Assembly (NCBI GenBank): GCA_009760855.2
Contig: WPIO01000008.1
Coordinates: forward strand, 62,001-126,000
DNA from: Cristatella mucedo
Lineage: Eukaryota > Bryozoa > Phylactolaemata > Cristatellidae
Direction: 5' to 3'
Length of the DNA: 64,000 bases
The position numbers and the translations under genes are program-made. Below are positions 34,026 through 48,998 of the stretch, piece by piece. Position 1 is the first letter of the stretch. Every line of letters starts with the position of its first letter. The notes beneath the pieces were generated by a model, which was not told where the DNA came from, did not search any database, and saw only the letters and a program-made list of their open reading frames with translations.

Positions 34026-36304
34026 AATAAGCTTTCTCATTGATTCCAGGACTTGGCATTTAAGGGCATGATTATTTTCACAGGAAATCACCGAGTTTTA
34101 ATAGAGATTGCTAACATTCAAATACAAGTGATTGAACTTATTGCAGTCACTCAGAAAAACCGAAGCTAATCTGTCTCTAGATTGTCAGGAAATGCTTTCG
34201 GGACCTGTAGGTTAATGGTCTGCCTATTGGCGATCATCGGGACCTCTAGGTTAATGTTCCACCTATGAACGCTTACTATTAGTTTGAGATTACTTTTGTA
34301 CTTAAGCGAAAATGCTGGATAGTTATTACTCAATGGCTCACAGGGAGCTTGTAAACACTTCCTCTTACCAACTTGGTAATACCTCTGTAGCTCAGAGCCT
34401 TGGCTAACTGCACCTGATTGTACATTGTCAGCCCTGTACCTACGTCTGCCTAATCTCTTATATTCGGGGTAGCAAAAAACTTCCAAAAACTGTACTTGCA
34501 GCTCAGCTGGCCTTAAAGGCAGCCGAGCTGCACGTAAAGTGTTCTAAGTAGCCACTGCAGGCAAGGAGATATTTGCAAAATCTCCCGAAACTTACTCCAC
34601 TGGCTGTGGGAAAATGCACTCCGAGAAGGCTCCAGTAAACAAATAAAACCCCAAATGGTCAGTATTCACCTAGAATCCTACAGTAACTTCAAATTTTAAT
34701 TTATGTAGGCAAGCTTAAATTTGCATATTCCCTTTGGTGAGCTTGTTTTAATGACCAAACTGGCTACGGCTCTGGTTTAGATGCTTGCCCAGTATCAATT
34801 GCATCTGATGCTATTCGTATTGTTTAGTGTCGCAGCACGTGTGCCCCCATTATCAGCAAACAGCAAAATTCTCTATGATATTTGCATAGATCCCTTCGCT
34901 CATCGGTGAATTCATTTCAAGCGTGATGAGTCGGAATCTTATCTATGACACATTCTCCGACACACACCTGGGGAGTAGGTAAGGACAAGAAATCCATTAT
35001 GGCACGTGATTTGCTGCAATATGATGTGGCTGTGGTGGCATGCTTTGTGTGTCAAAATGTCGAAATGCTCAAATGTTCGTCGTGAAATTGATGCTGTAAG
35101 GAAGGAAATGGGCATTTCCTTCTGACGCCTAGCATACTACCATCTTTTGAACTTATTTCTCTTATCATCTCGGACGTAGGATTGATAGTTTATAGTTGTT
35201 CTTGGCACAGTTTGCGAGATTGAAGTCACTGACAAAGAATTAAATATGCTGCTTAGTAAAATACCTTTCCTGACTTTTCTGATAATTCTTCTAACTCAAG
35301 CAAATATTGAAGATTTTCGTTGAGGCTGTCAAACGGAAGAGAATATCCGCGTTTTGACAACTAAACGAGCGCTAAATGCCATTGCAAATGCATGCTCAGT
35401 TCTTATAATCTTTTGCATCACAACTATCGTTATAATTAAATGATAAAAATATTAAAAATATGCGAAGGCACATCACAAATGTGATCATGAAAGAAAGGCA
35501 ATCGTCAATTGAAAACGTAGACATTATGGGCATGAATGATGGGAAATTTGTGCTCGACACTAATCCCATTGCTTAAAACCAATAGGCACTAAGCTGCAGC
35601 CTTGAGGAGAAAGGTAAATAGCTAGCGGTATGTACAACACTTATTAACATGCAGTTTTTGTGAATATTATATGTACAATTTAATTATTTACTGACGGTGA
35701 AAGCTAGGTCTCAGTGAACCTAACAAATATTGCATGTGCTATAATTGTAGGCAGGGATCGTTCTAGTTGAATCTCGGCGATACGAATAAAGCCAAGCACT
35801 GTAGTCTTGGCAGTTTATATAATATATACAATTGTTCCTTTCGTTTTAAGTTTAAGGTTCCTTCGGCCTTAATTTTTGGTGTGCAAGTCACATATTAAAG
35901 CTTTTGCTAACGCCAGTTATATGTGCAAATTTGGCTTACATCTTTCTTTTAAATCATTCTGCTGAGCTACTTTGATAGGTGGAGAGCAATTACATTCTTA
36001 CTTGATATTTTGTGTGTCTGTTTGAATTTTTAGAGTTTAGACTACTTGGGATAAGAGGCCACCCTAAACAATCGAGGGACAACTTTTTCTAGTTATCAAT
36101 AGGTTTGGTTTGCAAGTCTGATATGTTCATAAGGAAATCATAATGAAAAGAGTTGAGCACTCTGCTATTGCCGAAGAATTGAATGTAGTTTACTATTGTG
36201 TGGAGCCGCAAAAACCTGTGAAATGTAGGACGTCAGTGACAAAAACTTACCTTTTAATAATTTTCAGTTTTATTTATTAAGCCTTATGATGTTCCTTTAT
36301 GCAG
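34026..36304 (+). other. Intron, nothing recognised
   Basis: About 2.3 kb. An imperfect tandem pair of about 45 bp at 34198-34260 (GGGACCTGTAGGTTAATG / GGGACCTCTAGGTTAATG) is the only visible structure. Confidence 0.4.
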
Positions 36305-36419
36305 TTTGCAAGCAAGCATGGAGAGAAGTTTACTTTGGATGGCCAAGCAAAGTTCCGTAAACCAGGACTTTGTGAATTCTTCATTTCTCACCCTCACTAG
36401 TAAGAATTTAGCATTCAAG
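36305..36419 (+). CDS. Adhesion GPCR exon: GAIN domain, helical to beta transition
   Basis: Acceptor TTCCTTTATGCAG, phase 2; donor TTCAAG|GTGAGG, phase 0. It encodes LQASMERSLLWMAKQ (last helix of subdomain A) and FLTLTSKNLAFK (first strands of subdomain B), matching the common GAIN pattern of LL..LE followed by I.T.NL.L.V. The strand continues directly in the next exon (VVNNPSTAGFEC). Confidence 0.8.
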
Positions 36420-37134
36420 GTGAGGTGGACATGTAATTATATTATATTACTCACAAGTAAAATTCTCTAAGTTTTGAAAAATCATTAAAGGCATATTGTT
36501 TTCAGTAAATAATAGCCTCTTATCAGCCGCATTTAAGATATTTTTAGATTTATTTTCTCGCGTGGCTAGTTAGCATGGCCGGATTTCATGCAAAGTGTAA
36601 CTCGTTCGAAACGAATTTTTAAGCTATCATATATTGTGCTCCTTATGAAAGTGTTACTGCATTTGGTTCGATCTGCCATTTCTTACTCTTAGCAAAGAAA
36701 ATTCTCCATTGAATCGCGAAAATTCAAGACAGCTGATACTGATGCTTCAAGAAAAAAAAACAGCAATCCACCAAGCCAAAGCACATGTCTAGCTAACATA
36801 GCTCAGTAATATCTCCGATGCCCCATTAAAACATGATGAAACAGACCATCAACCATCTCGCAACTGGTAACTGGTTTGCACCTTACGCAGAGATCCTTGC
36901 AGCAATATAGCAGAAGGTTTTATCAGAATTGATTTTAGCAGAAAAATTCGGCAAGATCAGGTAGATCATCTCCAATGTAGCATCCCCAGAGTAAGCTCCA
37001 GCCACAGGTAAGTGCTCGACCCGATGCTAATATTTATGCTGACCATTACTGGCGTAGTCTACCAGTCTGAGAAGATCTCTAGCTTACTAAATAGTAGCCT
37101 AAGAACCCAATCAAATTGCCTAAGAAGTACTTTC

Positions 37135-37250
<116 letters not shown>

Positions 37251-37554
37251 ACCTAGTTCTGAGAAGTTTGCTTTTGACCTACGTGACTGCAGCCTCACAT
37301 GCATATCCCTATTTTTACATCTTGCCTCAGCGTCCTCAAAAGAAGGATTGCAGGGTCTATGCTATTCCAGCAGAGCTAAGCGAATTCAGCCCTCTGTTTT
37401 TTCCACCCAATATAATGGTGCAAGTAGTAGTGCAAAACTGTGTTGAATGTAAGAAACTAAACTGCCAGATAAGCATTAGCTTCCAGTAAAGGTTTAGACC
37501 TACTATCTCTAAAGTGCCAGCATGGCAGTGATTGTGTAATGACATTATCTTAAA

Positions 37555-38860
37555 TACTTGACTGCTAAGTCTTATCAGTCTTCTCAAATTGTCAGCCGTA
37601 TTTGATACCAATGACTTCCAAGCCCTTCTTTAGTGCTTTTGATTACACTAGCCTTTGATGGTACTGCACTGCCATTACCAAATGCCCATCTCTTTGGGAG
37701 AGGACAGAGGATAGGTTACAAGGTCAGTGCTCACCCTTATTACATTTAAAGTATGGAGTAACCCACGGATCTGTGCTGAGTCCACTTATCTCCGCAGAGC
37801 ACTCTCGCCAACAGTGATCGACTTATGACTAGGCCACTAGGTGTAGACGGATGCTGACAATTTTTGTCTCGGTGTGCATTATCGGAGCATTAATTACCGA
37901 TCGGTCTCATAAGGCGACCATTGGGATGAGGATTTGCCACAAAACTGGACTTTTTAAGTAATCTCTGTAGGTTGCTTAGCTATAAATTGGCTCTGTATGT
38001 TGCTAAACAGTAAAGGCCAATGTGTACTAGCCTTAGCCAGTCGACTTTGAATTTTAATGTTCAGCTAGGTCGCCACTAGTTCCTAAGTGAATTTTCATTA
38101 GATGACCACGTTAGCTCCACATTCAACACTGTTTTCTTGCAGCTGCACAGCATGGCTGAATTTCGGGCCTGTCTAGACAGTGCCGCTACATCTTAATTGG
38201 TCCGTGCATGTGTGAAATCTCGTCTTGAGTTCGTTGATTCACTGCTTGCTGGTCAACCAGCCGGTGCCATCAGGCGCTTACAGCTGGTGCTAAACACTGC
38301 TGCCAGGTTCGTCTGTCGTGACCATAGACGATGCCACATCACATCACTTGTTGCTGATCTGGACTGGGTCCCAATAAAGCACCTTCATTGACTTCAAGGT
38401 TCTTTCAATTACTTTTAGGTCCCTTCATTCCCTTGCTCTAGCCTACTCATCAGAATTACTCAACAACAAGCCAAGCACCGTACCCCTGCTGTTCTGACTC
38501 AGTTAGTTTAGCCTTAACTCTACGAGCCAAAACATGGTTGGAGACCCGGCTGTTATTTTCCATTTTCCCAAAGCCTATCTATATATGGATCCCACAACCG
38601 ACGCACTCTACAACGTACCTTGACCTGAAAAAATTTCAAAGAACCGGAAACAATTCCTTTTTATTATAGTACATTACTGGGCCTTTGTGATTCTTCCTTC
38701 GTATGGATATGTTGTGTGCTTACACTGTGCATACTGCTTGAAAATGTCAACAATTATATTGTCATGCCTTCAATTCAACGTATGCAGAATGACTGAAAAG
38801 AGATTCAGTTCTATGAAGGTGATGTGCATATAAATTATTATTATTATTATTATGTAATCA
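37555..38860 (+). mobile_element. LINE family A, long decayed copy
   Basis: Begins with an RT palm block (reading LSAVFDTNDFQALL near 37585-37630), continues through the GSVLSPL region near 37770, then FRACLDSAATS and VRACVKSRLEFVDSLLAG (38197 on), and ends with the GAAAAGAGATTCAGTTCTAT block and an (ATT)n tail. Many stops. Confidence 0.75.
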
Positions 38861-40118
38861 TTAAGATTTGTTTTGGGACTAAAGGTTTTAATTAAGACTA
38901 AATTTACAGTTATACCTGTGCTTTGGTCCCTCCAGACCATTCAGCTGGTGTAGGCAAGGCAGTCTACTGCTATCAATTTCAGAAACAGGCTCTAGCTAAT
39001 GATTTCGAGAATGCCATTTTCAACAAGTTCCTACGCATGAATGCAAAAAAAGTGGCTCGTACTTGAAAAGTTGGCCACTTGTAATGTGCTAATAAAACCT
39101 TATAAAATCTTACTGACACATAAAGCCTCAACGGCTACCTCTTACTGTCTTTTTAATAGAGGCTTGCTCAAGTGAAGAACTTTCACTTTCCCTAACATCA
39201 GATGACGGTCTTTTTTTTATCTAATTCTCCGTGTCCGATTAACCAAATAACGCACTGAGATGCAGGTCTGAGAACAATTCTTTCAGTTTTGACCTCTGTC
39301 TTCTGGCTGATATAATGACTTGACATCCTCATCACTTAGCTCACACCCATTTTGTGATAAAAGATGGTTACATGTTTGAAGCCAACATTTTTTGCTTTCA
39401 CTTTTCATTTAGAGAAGAGAAAAGTGTTGGGATTTTAAGCTGTGGTTATCTTCCATTGTTCTGAACTTGCTCTCACTCAATGCACAGAGGACCTTGCTGA
39501 GAAAATCTAGCTTTTTGGTGTGGAAGTCAAACAATCTGTTTGCTGCAATAAACTCGTTCCGAAGATTTGAGTAGTTAAAATATCTTCTGGCTTTTTGTTA
39601 CGTTTGCCTCAACACTCACTGTAAATGTAGCAAATAAAAGTTGGGCCCACATTTCATATCTACTCTACATTTTATATGTAATTGCGTTGAAACTCTGGGA
39701 ATACCTCAGGCAGGAAGTATCTGCAAAGCTAATTGCCTCTAATATTCTTGTTACACACTCGCAGTACTGTTTTTCAAGTTATTGAGAGTCGAACTTTGAT
39801 AGTTCAACCATTTTTTGAAAAAAGTTCAACGCTTTAGGGCACTATATGAAATACATTATAATTAAAAATAAAATTATGCAGTATATAATAAATTGAAATT
39901 GGTTACGATATCGTTTAAATCATTCTAAGTAAGAGCAAGAGAGTAATCTAAATTAATATTCTATTCACGCCATGTGGAAAAAAATAAGGGATATTTTAGT
40001 GCATAACTAATGAGGTTACAGAGAACGGCTAAGCTAATCATTAAAATTCTTGGATCCGGGTTTATAATCTTTTATCCTTTGCTTCGTAAAGATTTGCATC
40101 TTAATTCTATTAAAACAG
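38861..40118 (+). other. Intron, nothing recognised
   Basis: About 1.3 kb with no exon, repeat or RNA gene that I can support. Confidence 0.4.
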
Positions 40119-40254
40119 GTTGTTAACAATCCATCTACAGCCGGATTTGAGTGCCAGGTAGACAAAGATCAATCGATTGACATAGAACTTATTAGCACTG
40201 AGAGAAGCAGTGCCAATAAAGATGTTCAACTGATACTCTCTCCAATATTTGGCG
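40119..40254 (+). CDS. Adhesion GPCR exon: GAIN domain, beta subdomain 1
   Basis: Acceptor ATTAAAACAG, phase 0; donor TTTGGCG|GTAAGA, phase 1; 136 bp. It encodes VVNNPSTAGFECQV, an acidic turn, SIDIELIS and DVQLILSPIFG. The last is a beta strand with a conserved small-residue turn, like the strand core of GAIN subdomain B. Neighbouring exons join in phase on both sides. Confidence 0.8.
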
Positions 40255-42539
40255 GTAAGAGGTACCATGAATATAATTGCAGCTTATTGAAGCCTGCTAG
40301 AAATTGCAAACGTTTTCTAAACACTTTTTTTTAAGATAAATTATATCATTTCTCATTATATGTCTATTGTAGCCCGTTGAGATAGCCTTTACAATCGTTG
40401 AACGGTGTTTGTTGACGAAAAGCAATTCACTTACAACACTTCAGTCACGTTTACTTAGTGACTAAAGCAGATTGTCTCTTCATTAGAGTAATCTTTAGCT
40501 ATCATTGGTAAGTGTCAGACTAAAAGAAATATTGACCAGAGAAAGTAACTGACCTTAGTACACCTGCTCCATTATCGCAATGGCGAGAGACAGCAACATG
40601 CAAGACATGGCCGTCATCGGCATATAGAGGCTGCTTCTAACAACCACAGGTCATGCTGACATTCGAACACTGGCTATGGAGGCGAAGTGAAGTCTAGCCT
40701 CGGCAAATGCAGTTCCATGATCGTAGCAAAAGTAGTCGGTAGACTGGTAGAACAGCGACTTCAATTCTTAGTTTGTGCATGGTATTCGAAGGTCTCTGAA
40801 TAGCTGCGATTTAGAGATTTTTTCGTACATGCATGAGGACTTCAACTAGAATCAATTGCTGATAAACAGGCACGGGTAATAGGTTTCGAGAATTAGCCGC
40901 ATCTCAATTTTGATCAGAATGCAAGTAAAGCTTCTAATCGTAAAACTCCGATTAGCCATGCTAAACTAAAATCAAATGCTTACGGAAGACTATTTATTCC
41001 ACAACTCACATTAGCAATTGTAAAAATATCAAAATAATGTCTCTCTTCAAATTATAACACTCTACTATCAGTAAAGAGACAGAGATATTAAATGCAGTGC
41101 TAGTTTTCTAGGAAAGTGCTTCTAGACTTTACATGTGGGCCATGGATTTAGGGGATAGGGGTTCATGTACACAGGGTTGCTATGGTTACCAGCACGTGGC
41201 ATATCTTTCTCGTAACTATAGTTATGCTGTATGTCGCGTTAAAAGCTTAGATTACCAAGAAGTCTTGCATTTAGTCATTCTTACGAATACAATGGAAGCG
41301 TAAGCCATGCAACCCATAATGTAATCACACTCTCAAGATTTGGTGTAGTTTGTGCAGGTGCTGCTGATATTATAACAAGCTTTGCTCTGTAAGATGCCGG
41401 ATGCGTAGCCTTGACCTTTCCTATAAAATTTTTATAATTGCAGGCCAGGCTTCCCATATCATTTTAAATTGGGTAGACACTAGTTTTTCTGGTTGGCAGT
41501 GGTGCGACCGATGAGTTACGAAATGCTTTTCTATTGGATGGGCACTGCATCACCTTGGTGAGTCAGCCAACTGACTGCTGAGTACCTAGGCCAAAATAAT
41601 GGTTTCTGAAAAAACTTATTTCACTGCTAAAATTTGTTCACACGTTTGTGGTTTCGCATTCAAATTACTTCAATTTGTTTTATTTAAGAAATTTTGCCAC
41701 TGCCCATGATCGCCTGCAACTGTTTTAAAACTGAGCAAATCGTCTATTCTGTAATCTATCGGTCAGCTGCCACAGCCCACACCACTCCTATCTCATCCTC
41801 GCAGACTCCCCACTAAGCATGAGATTGACTTTGGAATCTTCCCCCGATCTAAGAGGTCACTTTTTTTCTGCTTGCAAAAATCTTTTCTTTAGTAGCTGTT
41901 CACCTGTATGCTTGCCTAATCAATATTCAGTGCTCTTTACTTATAAGTAGACCTAAAAGTAGGTAGCCTGAAGTGTCTTGCTTATTTTCGTTTTGCAGGC
42001 TAGTAAGGGTATGATAAATGGCTTGTCGATAACCCCAATTAGGGTTTATCTTATGGGCTCTTTTAAACCTGAATGATTGATTAAGCTGTAGTCTAAGAAT
42101 ATCCTCAATTTTTATGGAACTAGTGCATTTATTATTCACAATAGTTTCTTAAAGCGAAAGCTATGCAAATAATGAGCCGGCTTAAGACTTATTCATATCC
42201 TTACTAGTAGGGTTCAGTAACTATCACAAATTTGTCAAAACATGCAGTGTAAGTTTTCAAGCTAACAATATTTTTTAACGTAAATAATCAAATACAGCTA
42301 ATTTGTTTTTCAGATAACTGTTTGCAGGGAAGTAGTGATTTATTGCACTTGTGTGTTCTCATGAGAAACATGTAGTAACTTTCCAATAACTTTATTTCGG
42401 AATGCCAAAGCATGTCATTTAAAAAACATGAAGCTAGGGGAATGTTTTAAACCCAGTGTACTGTTGAGTTGATCTATTTTCATATATCTGGAATTCTAAT
42501 TGAAAATTTAAGGAATTGCCTAGGAAATTTGTCTTACAG
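40255..42539 (+). other. Intron, nothing recognised
   Basis: About 2.3 kb, AT-rich. No coding exon or named repeat seen. Confidence 0.4.
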
Positions 42540-42697
42540 ATTCTGCGAAAGCGTTTTTAGTCTACAGAGATGGTGCACTCTTTAAGTCTGGTCGATCTGA
42601 CTGGTATACAAAGAATCCAATTCTGTCAGTTCAGCTAGCAAATGACCTTATTTATGGCCACCGACTTCACAATTTGGTGACATTTTCATACAAAAAG
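42540..42697 (+). CDS. Adhesion GPCR exon: GAIN domain, beta subdomain 2
   Basis: Acceptor TTGTCTTACAG, phase 1; donor AAAAAG|GTATAG, phase 0; 158 bp. It encodes AKAFLVYRDGALFKSG, NPILSVQLAND and LVTFSYKK. These correspond to the GAIN strands leading to the GPS: the family's variable V.Y....LF motif, then VIS.Q, then VTF......, which joins directly to IQW of the next exon. Confidence 0.85.
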
Positions 42698-43419
42698 GTA
42701 TAGACTTATATCTGAGACACCGCCTTCATGTTCAAATTCAGCTGGTTTGTTATAGGCGACTTAATTAATCTTTCATAACAATAAACTTGTATATGTCAAT
42801 CCGATTTCGACGTTAGCATCAATTCAAGTAATATTGTTAAACATTTCTCGTTCCTTATTTACAATTGTGTTAACACATAGTGGCCCATAATTTTTTGCGA
42901 AGAAATAAATTATATTGGGGTTATGTCACCAGATGACCTCTCTTCAACCGTCCTGGTGTACAATTGCTATGCTGACTGCATGGAAACTTCGGTTCATTCC
43001 TTAGCAATATTTACATATCAATTTTTTAATTAGTTCCCGTATGATCGATCGTTTTCCTGTCTACTCGAAAACTACCATGTTCATGACCTCGATCTTAACA
43101 AAAGGAGCTAGCTCGTAGTTTGCAGGACATCGGTTGCCCAGTAGAACTGCATGCAACAGGTTTAGGAAAATTTTGAGATAGTTCTGCCTTTTTGCTGACG
43201 GAAGCCACGAAGATCGTTGGCAACATAAGGCGATAGTAATTTCAGACTCATTGGCATGTAGATATTGGCTACTGTGCCTGAGAATGGACAAATTTGTTAT
43301 GAATTTCTCATTCATTTTTTCTTATTGAGTTTTTGCAATTCCTAAAAATATTGTTGCTAAGCATCTTGCAGCACATACTGAGTAGAATAAAATGGTCAGA
43401 AACATCTAAATCAGGATTC

Positions 43420-44960
<1,541 letters not shown>

Positions 44961-45399
44961 TGTATGAGCTTTCGAAATGTGCTGCAAGTCACGGGCATTC
45001 TATGTACAACCAAAAACACGATGCAAAACTCAGTAACGAGCCCATGATTGGGAAAACAGGATCGATTAAAAGAAGGCTAAAGCTAGGTAAGTAACACAAT
45101 CTCAGCTTAGCTCATTCGACTTAGTACTACTTTATCTGAGGCAATCAAAACATCCTCAGATATTGCACCAGATTTTTCAGATGAATAGTTTAGTGCCTGT
45201 CCATTGTATTAATTTCTGCAAATAGTTTATTACGATGTTCAAAGTTTCCTAAATTATAAATATAGACGAATATTCGGTATTTTATCTCTCTTTCAGTCTC
45301 TGGATAATAACGATAAAAATAATAACGTATAAGCAATAAATGTGTATAAAACATTCACAGAGTTAAATCTTTTTCTAGGTACTGAATAGATTTGCATAG

Positions 45400-45660
45400 C
45401 AAGCATGACCGTATTATCAGTCGTAACGTTTGCAGTGTCACCAGCCGTAACATCGTTAGATGTTGTTTGCACTGGGTCACCATGTAGATACGGTCAGAAG
45501 ATGTAGGCCCAGCTTTGTTTGACACGCTTAAGAACACAAAAGACGAGTAACAAGGATCCACTAAATACTGTAATGCAAGTGTTTTTGAAGTATTATTTTT
45601 AAATGTTGTCATGCCAGGGCTTGTCATGACGTCAGTCGGGAGTGAGTTTCACTCTTTGGT
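45400..45660 (-). mobile_element. LINE family A 3' part, reverse strand
   Basis: Antisense family A landmarks in order: CGTTAGATGTTG, ACACGCTTAAGAACACAAAA, GACGAGTAACAAGGATCCAC, TAAATACTGTAAT, GTCAGTCGGGAGTGAGTTTC (compare 50590-50750). Confidence 0.6.
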
Positions 45661-45733
45661 AGCATTTGTAAAGTGATACCAAATAACAAATGAATACCAA
45701 ATAGTGTTCATATACTGCATTTTCTATTTCCAG

Positions 45734-45880
45734 ATTCAATGGGACATGAACAAGAGCTTAGCATGTGGCTTCTGGAACAACTACGCTGTTCAGTGGTCAA
45801 CTACAGGTTGCCGCACACTTGAGAGTGAAGACAATGTCACATGCTACTGCGATCACCTAACAAGTTTTGCAGTGCTTTTT
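45734..45880 (+). CDS. Adhesion GPCR exon: GPS (autoproteolysis) motif
   Basis: Acceptor TATTTCCAG, phase 0; donor CTTTTT|GTAAGT, phase 0; 147 bp. It contains CGFWNNYAVQWSTTGC, then CYCDHLTSFAVLF. All hallmarks are present: four Cys, two Trp, and the HL/T cleavage triad (His at 45854-45856, Leu 45857-45859, Thr 45860-45862). The residues after the cut (TSFAVLF) form the tethered agonist strand. Cleavage competence is inferred from the intact triad. Confidence 0.95.
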
Positions 45881-45953
45881 GTAAGTACCGAGTAACGTTC
45901 ATCCTGTCCGTGAGCTTTGTCCATTATAACGCCTTAAATTCTTTCCATTAAAG

Positions 45954-46069
45954 GGCGGGCAGATTCAGAACGAGCTGCAAGACAAAATCCTATCTTACAT
46001 AACGTACACTGGCCTGAGCATATCCATGGCCGCCCTTTCGTCGGTTATGGTACTGAACCTGGTTATCAG
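45954..46069 (+). CDS. Adhesion GPCR exon: TM1
   Basis: Only 73 bp after the GPS exon. Acceptor CCATTAAAG, phase 0; donor ATCAG|GTGAGT, phase 2. It encodes a short linker (GGQIQNELQD), then the helix ILSYITYTGLSISMAALSS and VMVLNLVIR. YI.Y.G...S is the standard TM1 signature of secretin/adhesion receptors. Confidence 0.93.
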
Positions 46070-48800
46070 GTGAGTCGGTCGAGTTGGCGTCGGCTCCTTG
46101 ATACAAATGTGAATCGCAAGGTGCTCGTTTAGCGCTTGTTTAGCCGCTACGTCTACGTCGAATGCAGCAATCAAAGAGTTTCCGAAAGTTCGGAACGTTG
46201 CTTTACCAAGAGGACTTCCCCTAGACTATTCGTTGGCTTTTCTAAAATGAAATGATTCCACCAGTTGGAGCGATTTTATTTTCTCGCACTAAAGAAGTCC
46301 AATTATTGCACTTCTCAGCCTTTCCACTGTCTTCAGTTTAATTCAACCAATGTTATTCTCACGGGCTCAATTGATTCCAAAAATTGTGCAGTACCGTATG
46401 AAATTAAACGGTGCGGTTTTTGTGAGCTATCGGTCGGAGGTCGATGCGTGTCGCTTCATCAGCGAGGTCAAGGATCAGACCTCGATCCAGATTGCAAGCG
46501 TAACCACTAGAGTGTTTTTAGGAGCTATTTTTTTCATCGTGCGAAGTCAGCACACAGATAACGTGGGCTGCCACTGATTTTTGCTGACAATGTTTTTGAG
46601 CAGAAAAGGGGCTGTGAAGACACAGCACAGGTACTAAGTACGATCAGCAGCCATGACAAGCGACCTAAACTGTGTAAGAGCTGCTCCCTCAAAATTTCCA
46701 ATAAATACGTAAGTTAGGAATGTCAGAGCTTATTAAATGCCTCTTTGATAGCATTTTTTATGTTTAGTCACTAATAATTAGTTACATAGAGTAAAAAGAA
46801 ATGCGCATGCTTGATATTGAGTATGCCCTCACTGTAATTGTATGAGTTTACCTTAACTTGAATTGCATGGGTCTTACATTAGTGATATTTTGCAGGCTCA
46901 TCAGCCAGCAGCTTCATGCACAGATGTAGCCACTAATATTTCAGAGATGGGCAAAATAATAATTTTGATCACACTTTTCTAAAGGTGTTCAGTAAGAAAA
47001 AAAAAGCCATTTGAGAGGTCAACACTACTATCCCTAAGTTCCAGTCGGTCCTCGACAGAGAGGTAATGCAGTTTCTACTTTTCCTGCACTCATGATTGGC
47101 AGAAACGGAGCCTTCCAATCCAGTACACTTTTACAGCAAACTTTTCAGACATGAATTTGGCGATTCAGCTCATTTAGTATGATTTACAATAAATTTACTT
47201 AGCCTGCATCGAGGCCCATCATGATTCTATTGTCGTAGAATATTCTGACGTTCTCTCGCCTATCCCTAGTGGTCAGATCTTGCTAAGTGATATAGCAGAC
47301 TTTTCATGTGGTTCATTATTGCATTTTAATATATCTTCGATAATGCATCTTATCTAAACTCTCCGGTCCACGTTGTGCTTTAATTTTAAGTTTCAAACAA
47401 TACAATGAAAGCATGCCTTCCACGCCTTATTTTTTGTCTACTAATCGGTAACTATTTATTTTCAAAATTTCAAAATTTTGAATAGAAAAACTGCGAGCAG
47501 TGGCTGAAAATACGACACAGATAAAAGTGGGACATAACTATTGTATAATCAAGGAAAACATTATGCTGCCTAAAGAATTCAACGTTACTTGTTCTAGAGA
47601 ATTTCTTCCGAACGAAATACACTTTTAGGCTTTATGATACCACTTTAAGCACTCCGCATTTCATGAGACATTGAGCCTAGGGAAATAATCTAAAATATTC
47701 TAAAGATGGTCTATTACAAGCTCTGAATTGTCGATGAAAACACGGAGGATTTAATAATCTAGTTGAATAACACAACTCTGTCACATTTTGAAGCCATCTT
47801 GATTTTGTTTTGATAGGAGGAACCTTATTTTATGATTGATCAGTGCCACAGCATTTCAGTGGAGCCAGATTTGAAAACAGCACACTGCGAGAGCATTAAA
47901 ATACTCGACTGTGAAGCTCAATGCATCTAACGTGACTCCTTACGAGGTCAATAAAAGCATAACTACTCCATAAATCTTTAATTGCCAGCAGATGGCTAGA
48001 GCTGGTCGTCCAGCTGTCGTGGGCTAATGGGTTTACAGATATTCGCATATATATTTGCTCGTGGTGTGACATTGACATGATTGGTCGACTATGCAAAGGA
48101 AGTGAAAGTTCAAGAATGATGACGGTCTCTTTTATAAAGCAACAACACGGTCCTACTTTGTGTAGACACTGCTGAAGCTAGCACTAGCATTGAATTATGC
48201 CTTATGTGGCTACTTTAGACCACTCTAAATAGGTGCACGGTTGTTTTCTATGTGCATCCATGAATTTGAGTGACTAAAAAACTCCTTTATAAAAGTTTTT
48301 AACTTTATCAAAAAACCAGTTCGTGTTTCGGTGTTTGTATGCAAAGTAACCCATTTTTAGTAAACTCATTGAGCCCATACTCATGAGCTAGACGATAGGA
48401 AAATAAATCTGACTGACTATGAGTCATTGCGATTCCTTGTTTGCTATACAATTTACGGGAGAAGTAATGCTAAGATTTCTGATCGTTGTAGGATAAAGAT
48501 TTTATTTACTACATGTATAAGAAAATTAATAAGATACATATCACAAAAAGAACTGTACGGATTTCATTGTAGAACTATTTAAATTTGCCTAACATCATTA
48601 TATAAACTATTCCAAACTTCAAGTATACGGTTGTAGTTAGTACGAATAGACAAGACATGAGTGATCATAAATTTGTGTTGCTCAATTATTATCTTGAGAT
48701 GTTTTGCCAGCTACAGGAAGCCTACAATTCAGTTACCCTTTCGGCTAAGATGCCGGATGCAGTTACCAGCACGTTTATTTGCTTTTTTCCTTGATTACAG
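46070..48800 (+). other. Intron, nothing recognised
   Basis: About 2.7 kb between TM1 and TM2-TM3 exons. No repeat or exon that I can name. Confidence 0.5.
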
Positions 48801-48998
48801 AAGTACTGACAAGCTATCCACTCACAAGGTGCTGATGCACTTTTCAGCATCGCTTCTTGCTCTGGACATCGTCTACGTAGTTGGCATTGACCAAACCGAG
48901 AACCGGTACGGCTGCTTGGCGGTAGCAGCTCTGCTTCACTACTTTCTGCTCACGTCATTCTCCTGGATGCTGGTCGAGGCCTTCATGCAATATCTGAG
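48801..48998 (+). CDS. Adhesion GPCR exon: TM2-TM3
   Basis: Acceptor TTGATTACAG, phase 2; donor CTGAG|GTGAGT, phase 2; 198 bp. It encodes KVLMHFSASLLALDIVYVVG (TM2), ECL1 with the conserved Cys in RYGC, and AALLHYFLLTSFSWMLVEAF (TM3), ending MQYLR. H..AS.. in TM2 and LHYF.L..F.WML.EA in TM3 are diagnostic of 7tm_2. The RYGC Cys should pair with the ECL2 Cys encoded at 57498. Confidence 0.96.
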
